This document shows, one piece after another, positions 44,994 to 53,375 of a DNA stretch of 62,098 bases. The stretch is from Lachnospiraceae bacterium (GTDB lineage: Bacteria; Bacillota; Clostridia; Lachnospirales; Lachnospiraceae): the NCBI GenBank assembly GCA_022510545.1, contig JAFLTG010000006.1, positions 1 through 62,098 on the forward strand, written 5' to 3'. A program made the position numbers and the translations under genes. The notes below the pieces were generated by a model. That model had not been told where the DNA came from. It was given only the letters and a program-made list of their open reading frames with translations, and made no database searches. Numbering within the stretch: position 1 is the stretch's first letter; every line of letters starts with the position of its first letter.

Positions 44994-47055
44994 TGAAGGA
45001 TTGGCATCAGGTATTAAAATCGCTGAAGATATAATGAAAAAAGAGGCTAAGGCGATGGATTATTTAGCGAATAAAATTGATAGTGTTGAATCAAAACAAG
45101 ATGATATTAGGAAAGCCGTAAATAATATTTTGGAATATCAGAATAGTAAGGCAGTAGAAGAATATTATGGAATTTGTAATAAATTGAGTCCCAATAGTGA
45201 ATTGCAGGATGAAGAAAAACATGTACTTTTGGATGTGTTAGCGACATTAGCATATAATAGTGAAAACTTCAATGACAATAAGGCACAAAAGTCGTATTTT
45301 TTGAATCTGAAACATTACATCCAACTTACTGACTATAATCCAAACACGGCATATAATTATGAGTTCATTGAAAATATTCGAGATTTAGATAGTCAGGAAA
45401 TTATATTAAAATGTATAAGGGAATTTTTATTTTTAGAAAATTTTGACTTTTCATTTGTGGAAGATTATAAAGATGTATTTGAATATTTTAGTATCAAGGA
45501 TAAGAAAATTTGTCAGATGGATCGAATGATTGATATTACTTATTATCTGTTTGGTGAAGATGGGATAATTGAAATGTATGGTGACCATGTTATGGCTAGG
45601 CAGCATATATTTGACGATGAAGATAATTCTGATGAGAATGGGGAAGTGGAAATAACTCTAGAAAAACTTATAATAACAGATGTTATTAACATAAGTGAAA
45701 ACGAAGAAAAGTTATTTGAAAATAAGGCTATTTATTTTAGAGGAAATGTTGAATGTAAAGGTAGATTAATATTTAGGAATTGTCAACTATTCTATTATGA
45801 AAAGGGTGTGATAAGTCAGATTCATATGGCTTCATCTTCTTATATTGAACTGGATACATGTGTTATTAGAGGGTTAGGTGTAAATAATCAAGAATATTTT
45901 ATTTCTGGCTCTGGATATTCCTCAAAAATAGTGAAATGTATTTTTGAGGAAGCGGCTTACTTCATGGAGAACACTCGCTATGAAATGATGCAAATTGAGG
46001 AGTGTGAAATTTTAAATTGCTGGTCTTTGATTAAAGCAGATACTTATAATGTAAAATCATCAATAAATAAATGCTTTATCTTATGTGAGAAAGAACCTTC
46101 ATATATTGATGAAGAATTTTTAAACAATTGTAGTGTGCGTGTTAATTTGTTTAAAATTAGTAATTGCATTATTTTTGGTTGTAGAATGGTGGGGAATAAT
46201 GATTTTGTTTATGATTTTAATGATGATAAGATAGTAGGAGTTGTGCAGTTATATGAACATTTGAAAAATAATATGAAAAATAGAAAAGTAAGTGGGGTTT
46301 TGTTCTCACATGCCGCAGAAATAACAAATTGCACATTTGAAAATATAAATATGCATATATCAGCAATTAAAATTGTTGGATGTAAGTTTAAAAATTGTAG
46401 AAATATAATTGATAATTTTCTTGATGTAGGAAGTGGTGTTAAAACAGAAGTAGTTAAGGATTGCCTATTTCATAAATGCAAAAAAATATTAAATTCAGAG
46501 TATTATAGTGTTATAATTCAGGATTGTCAGTTTTCTGAGTGCATAGGTTATTTAATAAGGGTTGGGGATAATTCAAGGATTGAATCCTGCCAATTTTATA
46601 ATATTAAGATATCAGAGGACTATAATACAGCGATTAGTATAAATGGAACAGAGAATTATGCATCAAGTAGTGTCGTGAAGTGTGAGTTTAATGGATTGAA
46701 GGCTAATGATGGATATTTAATAAAAGTAGATGCTACTAAAAAAATTAAACCTATTATTGCATCACTAGAACACTGCACATTAAAAAATGCATGTACTTTA
46801 AGAAAAAGTGGTGCGGTTATAAAATCCAGTTATTATTACTATGGTTTATTTGATAAAAAACATATAGAACAGGGAATTAGCACATATGATTTAAATGGCT
46901 TTTCTAATATCCCAAACGAGGGTGGAGAGTGTTTGGATTATACGCTAAAAGAAACAGATGTCTATGGAAATAAGATAGGGGCAGATGAAAATGTTAAGCC
47001 AGGTATCAGCGGTAAAACCACCAATGCTATCTACCATGAAGAATTAGTTTTTTAA
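44971..47055 (+). CDS. predicted right-handed parallel beta-helix protein
   Basis: The 694-residue protein has an N-terminal helical/coiled-coil part (about residues 1-60), a helical region to about 190, then from about 230 to 640 a series of 20-30-residue coils with the pattern [KDEN]-C-x-[FI]-x-x-C: KCIFEEA, ECEILNC, NCIIFGC, GCKFKNC, DCLFHKC, DCQFSEC, SCQFYNI, KCEFNGL. This spacing indicates a pectate-lyase-like parallel beta-helix with Cys/Asn ladders. No signal peptide is visible, so it acts inside the cell. GAGGAGG precedes the ATG within the upstream gene. A strong terminator follows. Function unknown. Confidence 0.75.
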   Translation: MSKKKSFNEGLASGIKIAEDIMKKEAKAMDYLANKIDSVESKQDDIRKAVNNILEYQNSKAVEEYYGICNKLSPNSELQDEEKHVLLDVLATLAYNSENFNDNKAQKSYFLNLKHYIQLTDYNPNTAYNYEFIENIRDLDSQEIILKCIREFLFLENFDFSFVEDYKDVFEYFSIKDKKICQMDRMIDITYYLFGEDGIIEMYGDHVMARQHIFDDEDNSDENGEVEITLEKLIITDVINISENEEKLFENKAIYFRGNVECKGRLIFRNCQLFYYEKGVISQIHMASSSYIELDTCVIRGLGVNNQEYFISGSGYSSKIVKCIFEEAAYFMENTRYEMMQIEECEILNCWSLIKADTYNVKSSINKCFILCEKEPSYIDEEFLNNCSVRVNLFKISNCIIFGCRMVGNNDFVYDFNDDKIVGVVQLYEHLKNNMKNRKVSGVLFSHAAEITNCTFENINMHISAIKIVGCKFKNCRNIIDNFLDVGSGVKTEVVKDCLFHKCKKILNSEYYSVIIQDCQFSECIGYLIRVGDNSRIESCQFYNIKISEDYNTAISINGTENYASSSVVKCEFNGLKANDGYLIKVDATKKIKPIIASLEHCTLKNACTLRKSGAVIKSSYYYYGLFDKKHIEQGISTYDLNGFSNIPNEGGECLDYTLKETDVYGNKIGADENVKPGISGKTTNAIYHEELVF

Positions 47056-47117
47056 TTAATTAAGTATTATAACTAAATATAATAAAAGAAATCTCGCAGT
47101 GTAAAAGATAAAAATGT

Positions 47118-47160
47118 AAGGCAAAAATTTAGCAAAAAAGTTAAGTTTTTGCCTTTTTAT
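47118..47160 (+). terminator. terminator of the WYL/beta-helix operon
   Basis: AAGGCAAAAA (47118-47127) pairs with TTTTTGCCTT (47146-47155); the inner TTTAGC and GTTAAG extend the stem with two G-U pairs, leaving an A6 loop. A T-run follows. Confidence 0.85.
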
Positions 47161-47201
47161 AATTAGCTTTAATGATATTGACAAATAATTACTGTATAAT
47201 T

Positions 47202-47396
47202 ATGGAATATTTTAAGTTTGAGTGGGATGAAAATAAAAACCAAACAAACTTAAAAAAGCATAAAATATCGTTTGAAGAAGCAAAAACAGTGTTTTATGAT
47301 GAGAATGCATTGGTTATTGATGATTCGGAGTATTCGAAGGATGAAGAAAGATTTATAAAAGCAACTGAAACAAATCAGTATAATGAATTTTATTAA
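47202..47396 (+). pseudogene. BrnT-family toxin remnant with internal deletion
   Basis: The N-terminal half, FKFEWDENKNQTNLKKH then ISFEEAKTVFYDENALVIDD and SKDEERFI, is a typical BrnT (DUF497) toxin. In intact BrnT the next residues are an ILG-type strand, a VVxH strand and an RIISAR strand. Here EERFI joins directly to KATETNQYNEFY, which matches the family's C-terminal helix (usually SARKAT...ExxxY). About 30 residues, holding most of the RNase core, are missing in frame. At 64 residues the product is too short to be an active toxin. The ATG at 47202 lacks a ribosome binding site. Confidence 0.75.
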
Positions 47397-47415
47397 GTAA
47401 GAATGGAGGATTAAT

Positions 47416-47625
47416 ATGAGAGAAGAATATGATTTTTCTAATGCGAGAAGAAATCCCTATGTAAAAAAAGCAAAAAAGCAGATAACCATAAATCTTGACA
47501 GTGACACTGTTGATTATTTTAAAGCTCAGGCAGAGCGTTCCGGAATACCGTATCAGACTTTAATTAATCTATATTTATCAGACTGTGCAACAAAAAAAAG
47601 AGAACTTCATATGTCATGGAAATGA
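47416..47625 (+). CDS. BrnA-like ribbon-helix-helix antitoxin
   Basis: The 69-residue protein has a short N-terminal part (REEYDFSNARRNPYVKK) and a ribbon-helix-helix domain, QITINLDSDTVDYFKAQA with GIPYQTLINLYL, as in BrnA/CopG antitoxins. GGAGG precedes the ATG. BrnA normally binds BrnT and represses the operon; here its partner is truncated, so it may be an orphan regulator. It is convergent with the HAD gene, with 16 bases between. Confidence 0.85.
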   Translation: MREEYDFSNARRNPYVKKAKKQITINLDSDTVDYFKAQAERSGIPYQTLINLYLSDCATKKRELHMSWK

Positions 47626-47641
47626 TTTATGAAATCTGCGC

Positions 47642-48445
47642 TCATAGAACAGACCACATATATTCAGCGAGCCCGTCGTTGTCGTTATCCTTTGGGGTGA
47701 TGACATCGGCGGCTTTTTTAACTATATCGGGCGCATTAAGCATGGCGATACCGCAGCCTGCGGCCTCTATCATGGAGATATCGTTTTGTGCATCACCGGC
47801 AGCATAGGTATCATCCTTGGAAACACCGAAATGTTCATAGACATAACGCACGGCATTACCTTTTCCGGCATCGTGAACGAAAAGTTCCAGATAGTAATCA
47901 TTTGAAAATATAGAACTTATCTTATCCGCAGCCCAGTCAGCAATAGAGGCACGGAAATTGGTAAGCCTGTCATGGTCTTTTAAGTCGATGGCGAGCATTT
48001 TAAAAGGTCCTTGGGTTAAAGCGGAAGCATAGTCGTCAGCAATTACCAAAGGCAGGTGAATCCTTCTACGATAATAAATTATTTCTTCATCTTCACTATC
48101 GCATACTATAGCATCATCGGTATAAGTATGTATATGAACTCCATACACCCTTGCTTGTTCCTGTAAATAAGACACATAAGAAAGAGGCATTCTTTTTTCA
48201 AGTATTGCCGTCTTAGAATCACAGTCATAAATCTGAGTACCATTGCTTGCAATAATTATAACTCCGTCATAATCAAGCCCTGACTTTTCCTTAACCTCAA
48301 TTATACTATCAAGCGGCCTCCCCGAAGAAAGCACAAGTTTATTCCCTGCAGCGGTAAATTCATCCAAGAACTTCTTAGTTCGTACAGAAACCTTACTTTC
48401 CTTATTAAGCAACGTCCCATCTAAATCCGTAAACAAAATCTTCAT
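47642..48445 (-). CDS. Cof-type HAD-IIB sugar-phosphatase family hydrolase
   Basis: The 267-residue protein has HAD motif I FTDLDGTLLN, motif II LSSGRP, motif III Lys near GKGNAVRY and motif IV GDAQNDISM, with a type IIB cap in between. Such enzymes dephosphorylate sugar phosphates, flavin mononucleotide or other small metabolites; the substrate is unknown. Last gene of a three-gene minus-strand operon. Confidence 0.93.
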   Translation of the reverse strand: MKILFTDLDGTLLNKESKVSVRTKKFLDEFTAAGNKLVLSSGRPLDSIIEVKEKSGLDYDGVIIIASNGTQIYDCDSKTAILEKRMPLSYVSYLQEQARVYGVHIHTYTDDAIVCDSEDEEIIYYRRRIHLPLVIADDYASALTQGPFKMLAIDLKDHDRLTNFRASIADWAADKISSIFSNDYYLELFVHDAGKGNAVRYVYEHFGVSKDDTYAAGDAQNDISMIEAAGCGIAMLNAPDIVKKAADVITPKDNDNDGLAEYMWSVL

Positions 48446-48455
48446 TATAATTCCC

Positions 48456-49304
48456 TCAACCTAAACTAACGGAATTTCGTATCTTAATCAACACTTCTCC
48501 GGGGACAAACAACTTCCCGTATCCGACAGCCAAATCCAGCCCGGGTTTATTGCTGCCATGAAAATCAGAACCCCCACTGTGAAGAAGGTCATATTTCTCG
48601 GCAAGAGCAAACATATCTCTCTCATCTTGATTTGTATATGAAGAGTATATAGTTTCGATTCCCATAAGTCCGGCATCCTTGAGTGTTCTTACAAGAGCAT
48701 CCAGACGATCCTTACCCATATGATAGAGTGTCGGATGGGCGAGGATAGGAACTCCGCCGGCCTGTAAAACAAGCTCAACTGCCTGTGAGGGTGTGATTTT
48801 TTCCCTGGGAACAAAATATTTGCAGTGGTCGCCTACATATTGTGAAAAGGCATCGGCACGGCTTTTGACATAGCCATGGTTTGTAAGATAACCGGCATAA
48901 TGTGCTCTTGTAATGACAGCACCCGGAAACTCTGCAATGAGTTTTTCATAAGTAATATCAATACCGGCCGCATGCAGATTGTTACACATCTTGATGTTAC
49001 GATTGATTCGTGCATCCACAAAAGCCTTAAGCCTTGCCTGAAATCCGGCATCCTTATATTTTATAAAAAGACCGAGAATATGGATATCTTTTCCTTCATA
49101 TTCAGTGGAAAATTCAATGCCCGGAACCACTTCAATGGGTTTATCCTCTGAATAGGAGATTGCCTCATCCAGACCATCGGTAGTATCATGGTCAGTCAGT
49201 GCAAAGGCAGACAGTCCCTTCTCAAGGGCATAGTCCACAAGCTCTATCGGAGTATAGCTGCCGTCTGATTTATTCGAATGTACATGTAAATCTACCTGGT
49301 TCAT
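48456..49304 (-). CDS. PHP-domain phosphoesterase (RNase AM/YciV-like)
   Basis: The 282-residue protein carries the PHP metal-binding motifs VDLHVHSNKSDG, ALTDHDTTDG, GIEFSTEYEG, LAHPTLY and GGSDFHGSNKPG. It resembles TrpH/YciV proteins, which are 5'-3' exoribonucleases or 3',5'-nucleotide phosphatases. I start at ATG 49304, preceded by GAGGATT; the longer reading overlaps the ABC-F gene and adds unrelated residues. One base separates it from the ABC-F stop. Confidence 0.9.
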   Translation of the reverse strand: MNQVDLHVHSNKSDGSYTPIELVDYALEKGLSAFALTDHDTTDGLDEAISYSEDKPIEVVPGIEFSTEYEGKDIHILGLFIKYKDAGFQARLKAFVDARINRNIKMCNNLHAAGIDITYEKLIAEFPGAVITRAHYAGYLTNHGYVKSRADAFSQYVGDHCKYFVPREKITPSQAVELVLQAGGVPILAHPTLYHMGKDRLDALVRTLKDAGLMGIETIYSSYTNQDERDMFALAEKYDLLHSGGSDFHGSNKPGLDLAVGYGKLFVPGEVLIKIRNSVSLG

Positions 49305-49305
49305 A

Positions 49306-50937
49306 TTAATCCTCGGTCGCAGTACTTGTATAAACAGTACGTTTTCTTGCCATCTCATCATTTTCAAGATACTCATCGTATGTGGTAATCTTATCAATTA
49401 TGGTTCCGTCCGGAAGGATTTCTATGATTCTGTTAGCCGTAGTCTGTACTACCTGATGGTCGTGACAGGAGAATAGCTCCACTCCCTTAAATTTTATCAT
49501 ACCCTCATTGAGTGCGGTGATAGCTTCCATATCCAGGTGGTTTGTAGGTTCATCAAATATAAGGCAGTTGGCACCGCTTATCATCATTTTGGAAAGCAGA
49601 CAGCGCACTTTTTCACCACCGGAAAGCACCTTTACCTTCTTAACACCGTCATCACCCGCAAAGAGCATACGGCCTAAGAAACCGCGTACATAGGTTACAT
49701 CTTTGACTGAAGAATAACCCATCAACCACTCGGTAATAGTATAATCGTTGTCAAACTCCTCCGTATTGTCCTTGGGGAAGTAAGCCTGTGATGTGGTGAC
49801 TCCCCATTTATAGGAACCCTCATCCGGTTCGATTTCTCCCATTAAAATCTTAAAAAGTGTGGTCTTGGCAAGCTCGTTGCCGCCTACAAAAGCAATTTTA
49901 TCATCATGTCCGACAATAAACGAAATATTGTCTAAAACTTTTTCTCCGTTGATAGTCTTACTGATGCCTTCAACAGTCAGGACTTCATTGCCGATTTCAC
50001 GCTCCGGTCTGAAATCTATATAAGGATATTTCCTGCTGGAAGGTTTGATATCATCCAGTTCGATTTTTTCAAGTGCACGTTTTCTGGAAGTAGCCTGTTT
50101 GGATTTGGATGCATTGGCGGAGAAGCGGGAAATAAATTCCTGCAGCTCCTTGATCTGTTCTTCTTTCTTTTTATTGGCTTCCTTACGCTGCTTGATAATA
50201 AGCTGGCTGGATTCATACCAGAAATCATAGTTTCCGGCAAACAACTGAATCTTGCCATAATCAATGTCAGCGGTATGCGTACATACTTTATTAAGAAAAT
50301 ATCGGTCATGGGAAACTACAATAACCGTATTTTCAAAATCTATCAAAAATTCCTCAAGCCAGGATATGGCATCCAGATCAAGATGGTTGGTAGGCTCGTC
50401 CAGAAGAAGAATATCCGGATTGCCAAATAAGGCCTTGGCAAGAAGCACCTTGACCTTTTCATTACCGTTAAGGTCACTCATCATGCTATAGTGAAGATCA
50501 GTTTCAACTCCAAGACCGTTAAGCAGCATAGCGGCATTGGATTCCGCATCCCAGCCGTCCATTTCCGCAAATTCAGCTTCAAGTTCACTGGCACGTATGC
50601 CGTCTTCATCGGAAAAATCCTCTTTGGCATATATGGCATCCTTTTCTTTCATAACTTCGTACAGACGTTGATTTCCCATAATTACGACATCCATAACGGG
50701 ATATGAATCATATTTAAAGTGGTCCTGTTCGAGTACCGAAAGACGCTGTCCCGGAGTTATGGCAATGTCACCGTTTGTGGTATCAAGCGCACCTGAAAGT
50801 ATCTTGAGAAATGTAGACTTTCCGGCACCGTTTGCACCGATAAGACCATAGCAGTTTCCTTCCGTGAATTTGATGTTTACATCTTCAAATAAAGCTTTCT
50901 TGCCGACTCTGTATGTTACATTATTTGCACTGATCAT
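49306..50937 (-). CDS. ABC-F family ATPase (YbiT/YkpA-like)
   Basis: The 543-residue soluble protein has two ABC domains and the inter-domain linker with RFSANASKSKQATSRKRAL, as in YbiT/YkpA. Domain 1 has Walker A GANGAGKST, a divergent signature LNGNEK and Walker B LLLDEPTNHLD. Domain 2 has a divergent Walker A GGNELAKTT, signature LSGGEK and SCHDH in place of SHDR. ABC-F proteins act on the ribosome; this subfamily is not a known antibiotic resistance type. AAAGG precedes the ATG. First gene of the operon. Confidence 0.93.
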   Translation of the reverse strand: MISANNVTYRVGKKALFEDVNIKFTEGNCYGLIGANGAGKSTFLKILSGALDTTNGDIAITPGQRLSVLEQDHFKYDSYPVMDVVIMGNQRLYEVMKEKDAIYAKEDFSDEDGIRASELEAEFAEMDGWDAESNAAMLLNGLGVETDLHYSMMSDLNGNEKVKVLLAKALFGNPDILLLDEPTNHLDLDAISWLEEFLIDFENTVIVVSHDRYFLNKVCTHTADIDYGKIQLFAGNYDFWYESSQLIIKQRKEANKKKEEQIKELQEFISRFSANASKSKQATSRKRALEKIELDDIKPSSRKYPYIDFRPEREIGNEVLTVEGISKTINGEKVLDNISFIVGHDDKIAFVGGNELAKTTLFKILMGEIEPDEGSYKWGVTTSQAYFPKDNTEEFDNDYTITEWLMGYSSVKDVTYVRGFLGRMLFAGDDGVKKVKVLSGGEKVRCLLSKMMISGANCLIFDEPTNHLDMEAITALNEGMIKFKGVELFSCHDHQVVQTTANRIIEILPDGTIIDKITTYDEYLENDEMARKRTVYTSTATED

Positions 50938-50981
50938 TCTATAACCAAACCTTTCTTATTTTTCAACCTATTACCCATTAT

Positions 50982-51009
50982 ATTATACACAAACCAGTCT
51001 TTTTTTCAA
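50982..51009 (-). promoter_or_regulatory. promoter of the ABC-F/PHP/HAD operon
   Basis: Minus strand TTGAAA (51009-51004), 16-base spacer, TATAAT (50987-50982). Transcription would start near 50975, with a short leader. Confidence 0.65.
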
Positions 51010-51034
51010 GAAAAAGTCGGTATATGATTGATTA

Positions 51035-51062
51035 TAGGTAATTGCAGACAAGACATTACCTA
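51035..51062. repeat. 8-bp inverted repeat in front of the recombinase gene
   Basis: TAGGTAAT (51035-51042) and ATTACCTA (51055-51062) form a perfect inverted repeat with a 12-base centre. It lies 47 bases before the recombinase start and is followed by A residues. It could be a recombinase core/arm site, an operator, or a leader hairpin. Confidence 0.6.
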
Positions 51063-51108
51063 AAAAATGATAATAATACAACGATAAAAAGAAAAGGAGA
51101 TGCAGAAG

Positions 51109-52194
51109 ATGAAAGATGAAAAAACTACAGAAAAAAGTATGGAAATGACTGTGGGGAGCGTGGGTAAAGGGGAAGTTTTGATGGAGCTTGAAAAGCAGAT
51201 GATTTATCTGCGATACCTGATTGAGCACGGCAGCACAGAAAAAAGCAGCAACATAAGTTTTGCGGAGTGGTTTAGGGAGTGGATGGATAAGTATAAGAAG
51301 AATACCGTAAAGATGGGCACTATCGATGTATATAACAAGCATTATTCCATATATCTGGATAAACCTTTGGGCGGGAGGCGGTTGGTTGACATTAATGCAG
51401 AAGATATACAGGAACTGCTTAACAATATGGCAAACGAGGGGTACTCTGACAATACTATTAAACTGACTTACTGCATATTATCAGGGATTTTTAAACAGGC
51501 ATATAGAAACGAGCTTATATCGAAGGATCCTCTTATGAGGATAACCAGACCAAAAGGCACAAAGGCAAAGGAGCGGGTAGCTTTTACAAAAGAACAGCAG
51601 GAGCTGTATATGCATTATGCAAAGGGCTCTCATCTGTGCAACCTGTTTCAGTTGGCAATCTGTACCGGTATGAGAAATGGTGAACTTTCAGGACTTTTGT
51701 GGTCTGATATAGATTTTAAAAACCGGGTGATTCATGTAAGACATACATTGATTGTAAAAGACAGCGGCAGGTATGTGCTTGATGCACCTAAGACAAGAAC
51801 AAGTGTTCGAGATATTCCTATGATCGGAAAAGCTTATGACATACTTAGAAATCAGGAAAAGGATTATAGGCGGATGAATAACAAAATTACCGGGCTTAAA
51901 AATGATGACTTTGTTTTCTCGGTCATGAATGAACCGATAAAACGTAAGATGATAAGTCATGAAATTGAGTGCATGCTTGAGCGTATGAGGGCGGATGGGG
52001 TGGAGTTTCCGTATTTTACATTACATGCCACAAGGCATACTTTTGCTACACGCTGTATAGAAGAGGGAATGCAGCCACAGGTGTTAAAAACTATTTTGGG
52101 ACATGCCACATTGGGGATGACAATGGACCTGTATTCACATGTACTGCCGGATTTTAAAAGGGATGCAATGGAGAAGGTTGCAAGTGCTTTTTGA
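51109..52194 (+). CDS. tyrosine recombinase/integrase
   Basis: The 361-residue protein has an N-terminal SAM-like core-binding domain (about residues 45-135; SFAEWFREWMDKY) and a catalytic domain with the Arg in TGMRNGEL, HATRHTFATR (His-x-x-Arg), LGHA and the nucleophilic Tyr in MDLYSHV. The domain order matches phage and conjugative-element integrases. AAGGAG at 51093-51098 is 10 bases before ATG 51109. No excisionase, relaxase or phage gene lies nearby, so it is a solitary recombinase. Confidence 0.93.
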   Translation: MKDEKTTEKSMEMTVGSVGKGEVLMELEKQMIYLRYLIEHGSTEKSSNISFAEWFREWMDKYKKNTVKMGTIDVYNKHYSIYLDKPLGGRRLVDINAEDIQELLNNMANEGYSDNTIKLTYCILSGIFKQAYRNELISKDPLMRITRPKGTKAKERVAFTKEQQELYMHYAKGSHLCNLFQLAICTGMRNGELSGLLWSDIDFKNRVIHVRHTLIVKDSGRYVLDAPKTRTSVRDIPMIGKAYDILRNQEKDYRRMNNKITGLKNDDFVFSVMNEPIKRKMISHEIECMLERMRADGVEFPYFTLHATRHTFATRCIEEGMQPQVLKTILGHATLGMTMDLYSHVLPDFKRDAMEKVASAF

Positions 52195-52332
52195 CAAATT
52201 AGAGTTATAAGAGCGTAAAATTGATATTTCTCTTGAAGTTTAAGTTGAGGTTTTGATATTATAATCTTAAATAATATAGACACTTTACATACGGGAAATA
52301 CGGTTTGAGACAATTTAAGAGGAAATATAAAT

Positions 52333-53229
52333 ATGAAAAGAATGACAGGAAAGCAAGCTAAATCACATAGAATTGTGACGGGAACACGTGGTAAATTTAA
52401 GACAAAATTGGTGCATGGTTTAATAGCAAGTATTATTAACGCCATATTTCTATATTTATTTATGATAATGCCGCGTATATTCGGGAAACCCGATAAGGAG
52501 CCTCATATGGGGGTGCTTTATGCCCATAGAGGGCTTCATGATAACGATGCAGGTATACCTGAAAACTCAATGAAGGCATTTGAAAGAGCCAAAGAGGCAG
52601 GTTATGGAATTGAACTGGATGTACAGCTTACCAGAGACGGTATTCCTGTAATTTTTCATGATTTCACGCTGGAACGCATGTGCGGAGTTTCGGAGAAAGT
52701 GGAGAACTTTACATATGAACAGCTTAATCAACTCACCCTTTTGAATACTGACGAGAAAATACCTATATTGAAAGATTTTCTTGATATGGTAAACGGTGCT
52801 GTTCCTCTTATTGTGGAACTTAAAGTCGAAATGACCAATCTGGCGCTGTGTCCGGTGGTACAGGGCCTGCTTGATGATTATAAAGGCGTGTATTGTATTG
52901 AATCCTTTAACCCGTTAGTGCTTCTGTGGTACCGAGTAAAACGAAATGAAATAATGCGAGGTCAGTTGTCAACAAATTTCCGACTTGATGGTAATTATAA
53001 AACCCCATTATATTTTATCCTGACACATCTTTTTACAAACTTCATTACAGCTCCGGATTTTATTGCTTATAACTGTCGTTTCAAGAATGAACCGAGCCGT
53101 TTAATATGCAGAAAACTTTATAAGAACCTTGCAGCTGCATGGACCGTGAAAAGTCAGCAGGAGCTGGAAAGTATCAGGGATGATTTTGACCTGTTTATAT
53201 TTGACAGCTTTGTTCCGGAGGAGGAATAG
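52333..53229 (+). CDS. glycerophosphodiester phosphodiesterase
   Basis: The 298-residue protein has one N-terminal membrane helix (about residues 24-45) and a GDPD TIM-barrel with AHRGLHD, PENSMKAFERA, IELDVQLTRDG and IFHDFTLERMCG, which supply the catalytic His pair and metal ligands. It should release glycerol 3-phosphate from deacylated phospholipids or polyglycerol phosphate at the membrane. AAGAGGAAA precedes the ATG. Confidence 0.93.
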   Translation: MKRMTGKQAKSHRIVTGTRGKFKTKLVHGLIASIINAIFLYLFMIMPRIFGKPDKEPHMGVLYAHRGLHDNDAGIPENSMKAFERAKEAGYGIELDVQLTRDGIPVIFHDFTLERMCGVSEKVENFTYEQLNQLTLLNTDEKIPILKDFLDMVNGAVPLIVELKVEMTNLALCPVVQGLLDDYKGVYCIESFNPLVLLWYRVKRNEIMRGQLSTNFRLDGNYKTPLYFILTHLFTNFITAPDFIAYNCRFKNEPSRLICRKLYKNLAAAWTVKSQQELESIRDDFDLFIFDSFVPEEE

Positions 53230-53280
53230 CAGATTTTGCCCTAATTAGTATTAATTATTAAAATAAGTAAAATAACTAAG

Positions 53281-53310
53281 TTGATTTTATATGTATGCTT
53301 ATAGTATAAT
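53281..53310 (+). promoter_or_regulatory. promoter of the DUF362-plsC unit
   Basis: TTGATT (53281-53286), 18-base spacer, TATAAT (53305-53310). Leader about 60 bases. Confidence 0.55.
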
Positions 53311-53375
53311 ATTACCATATCTTGTATGCTTCAATGTTTATAAACTCAAAATAAACCGTAAAGGAGTTATTTGTT

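Noticed and set aside
47178-47200. TTGACA and TATAAT in front of the BrnT remnant
   Set aside because: Both hexamers are perfect, but the spacer is only 11 bases, and the ATG lies one base after the -10, so it would not be transcribed from this promoter.
42452-47640. Direct repeats marking the ends of an integrated element
   Set aside because: I compared the two edges by eye and found no convincing repeat or tRNA target; the insertion boundaries remain unproven.
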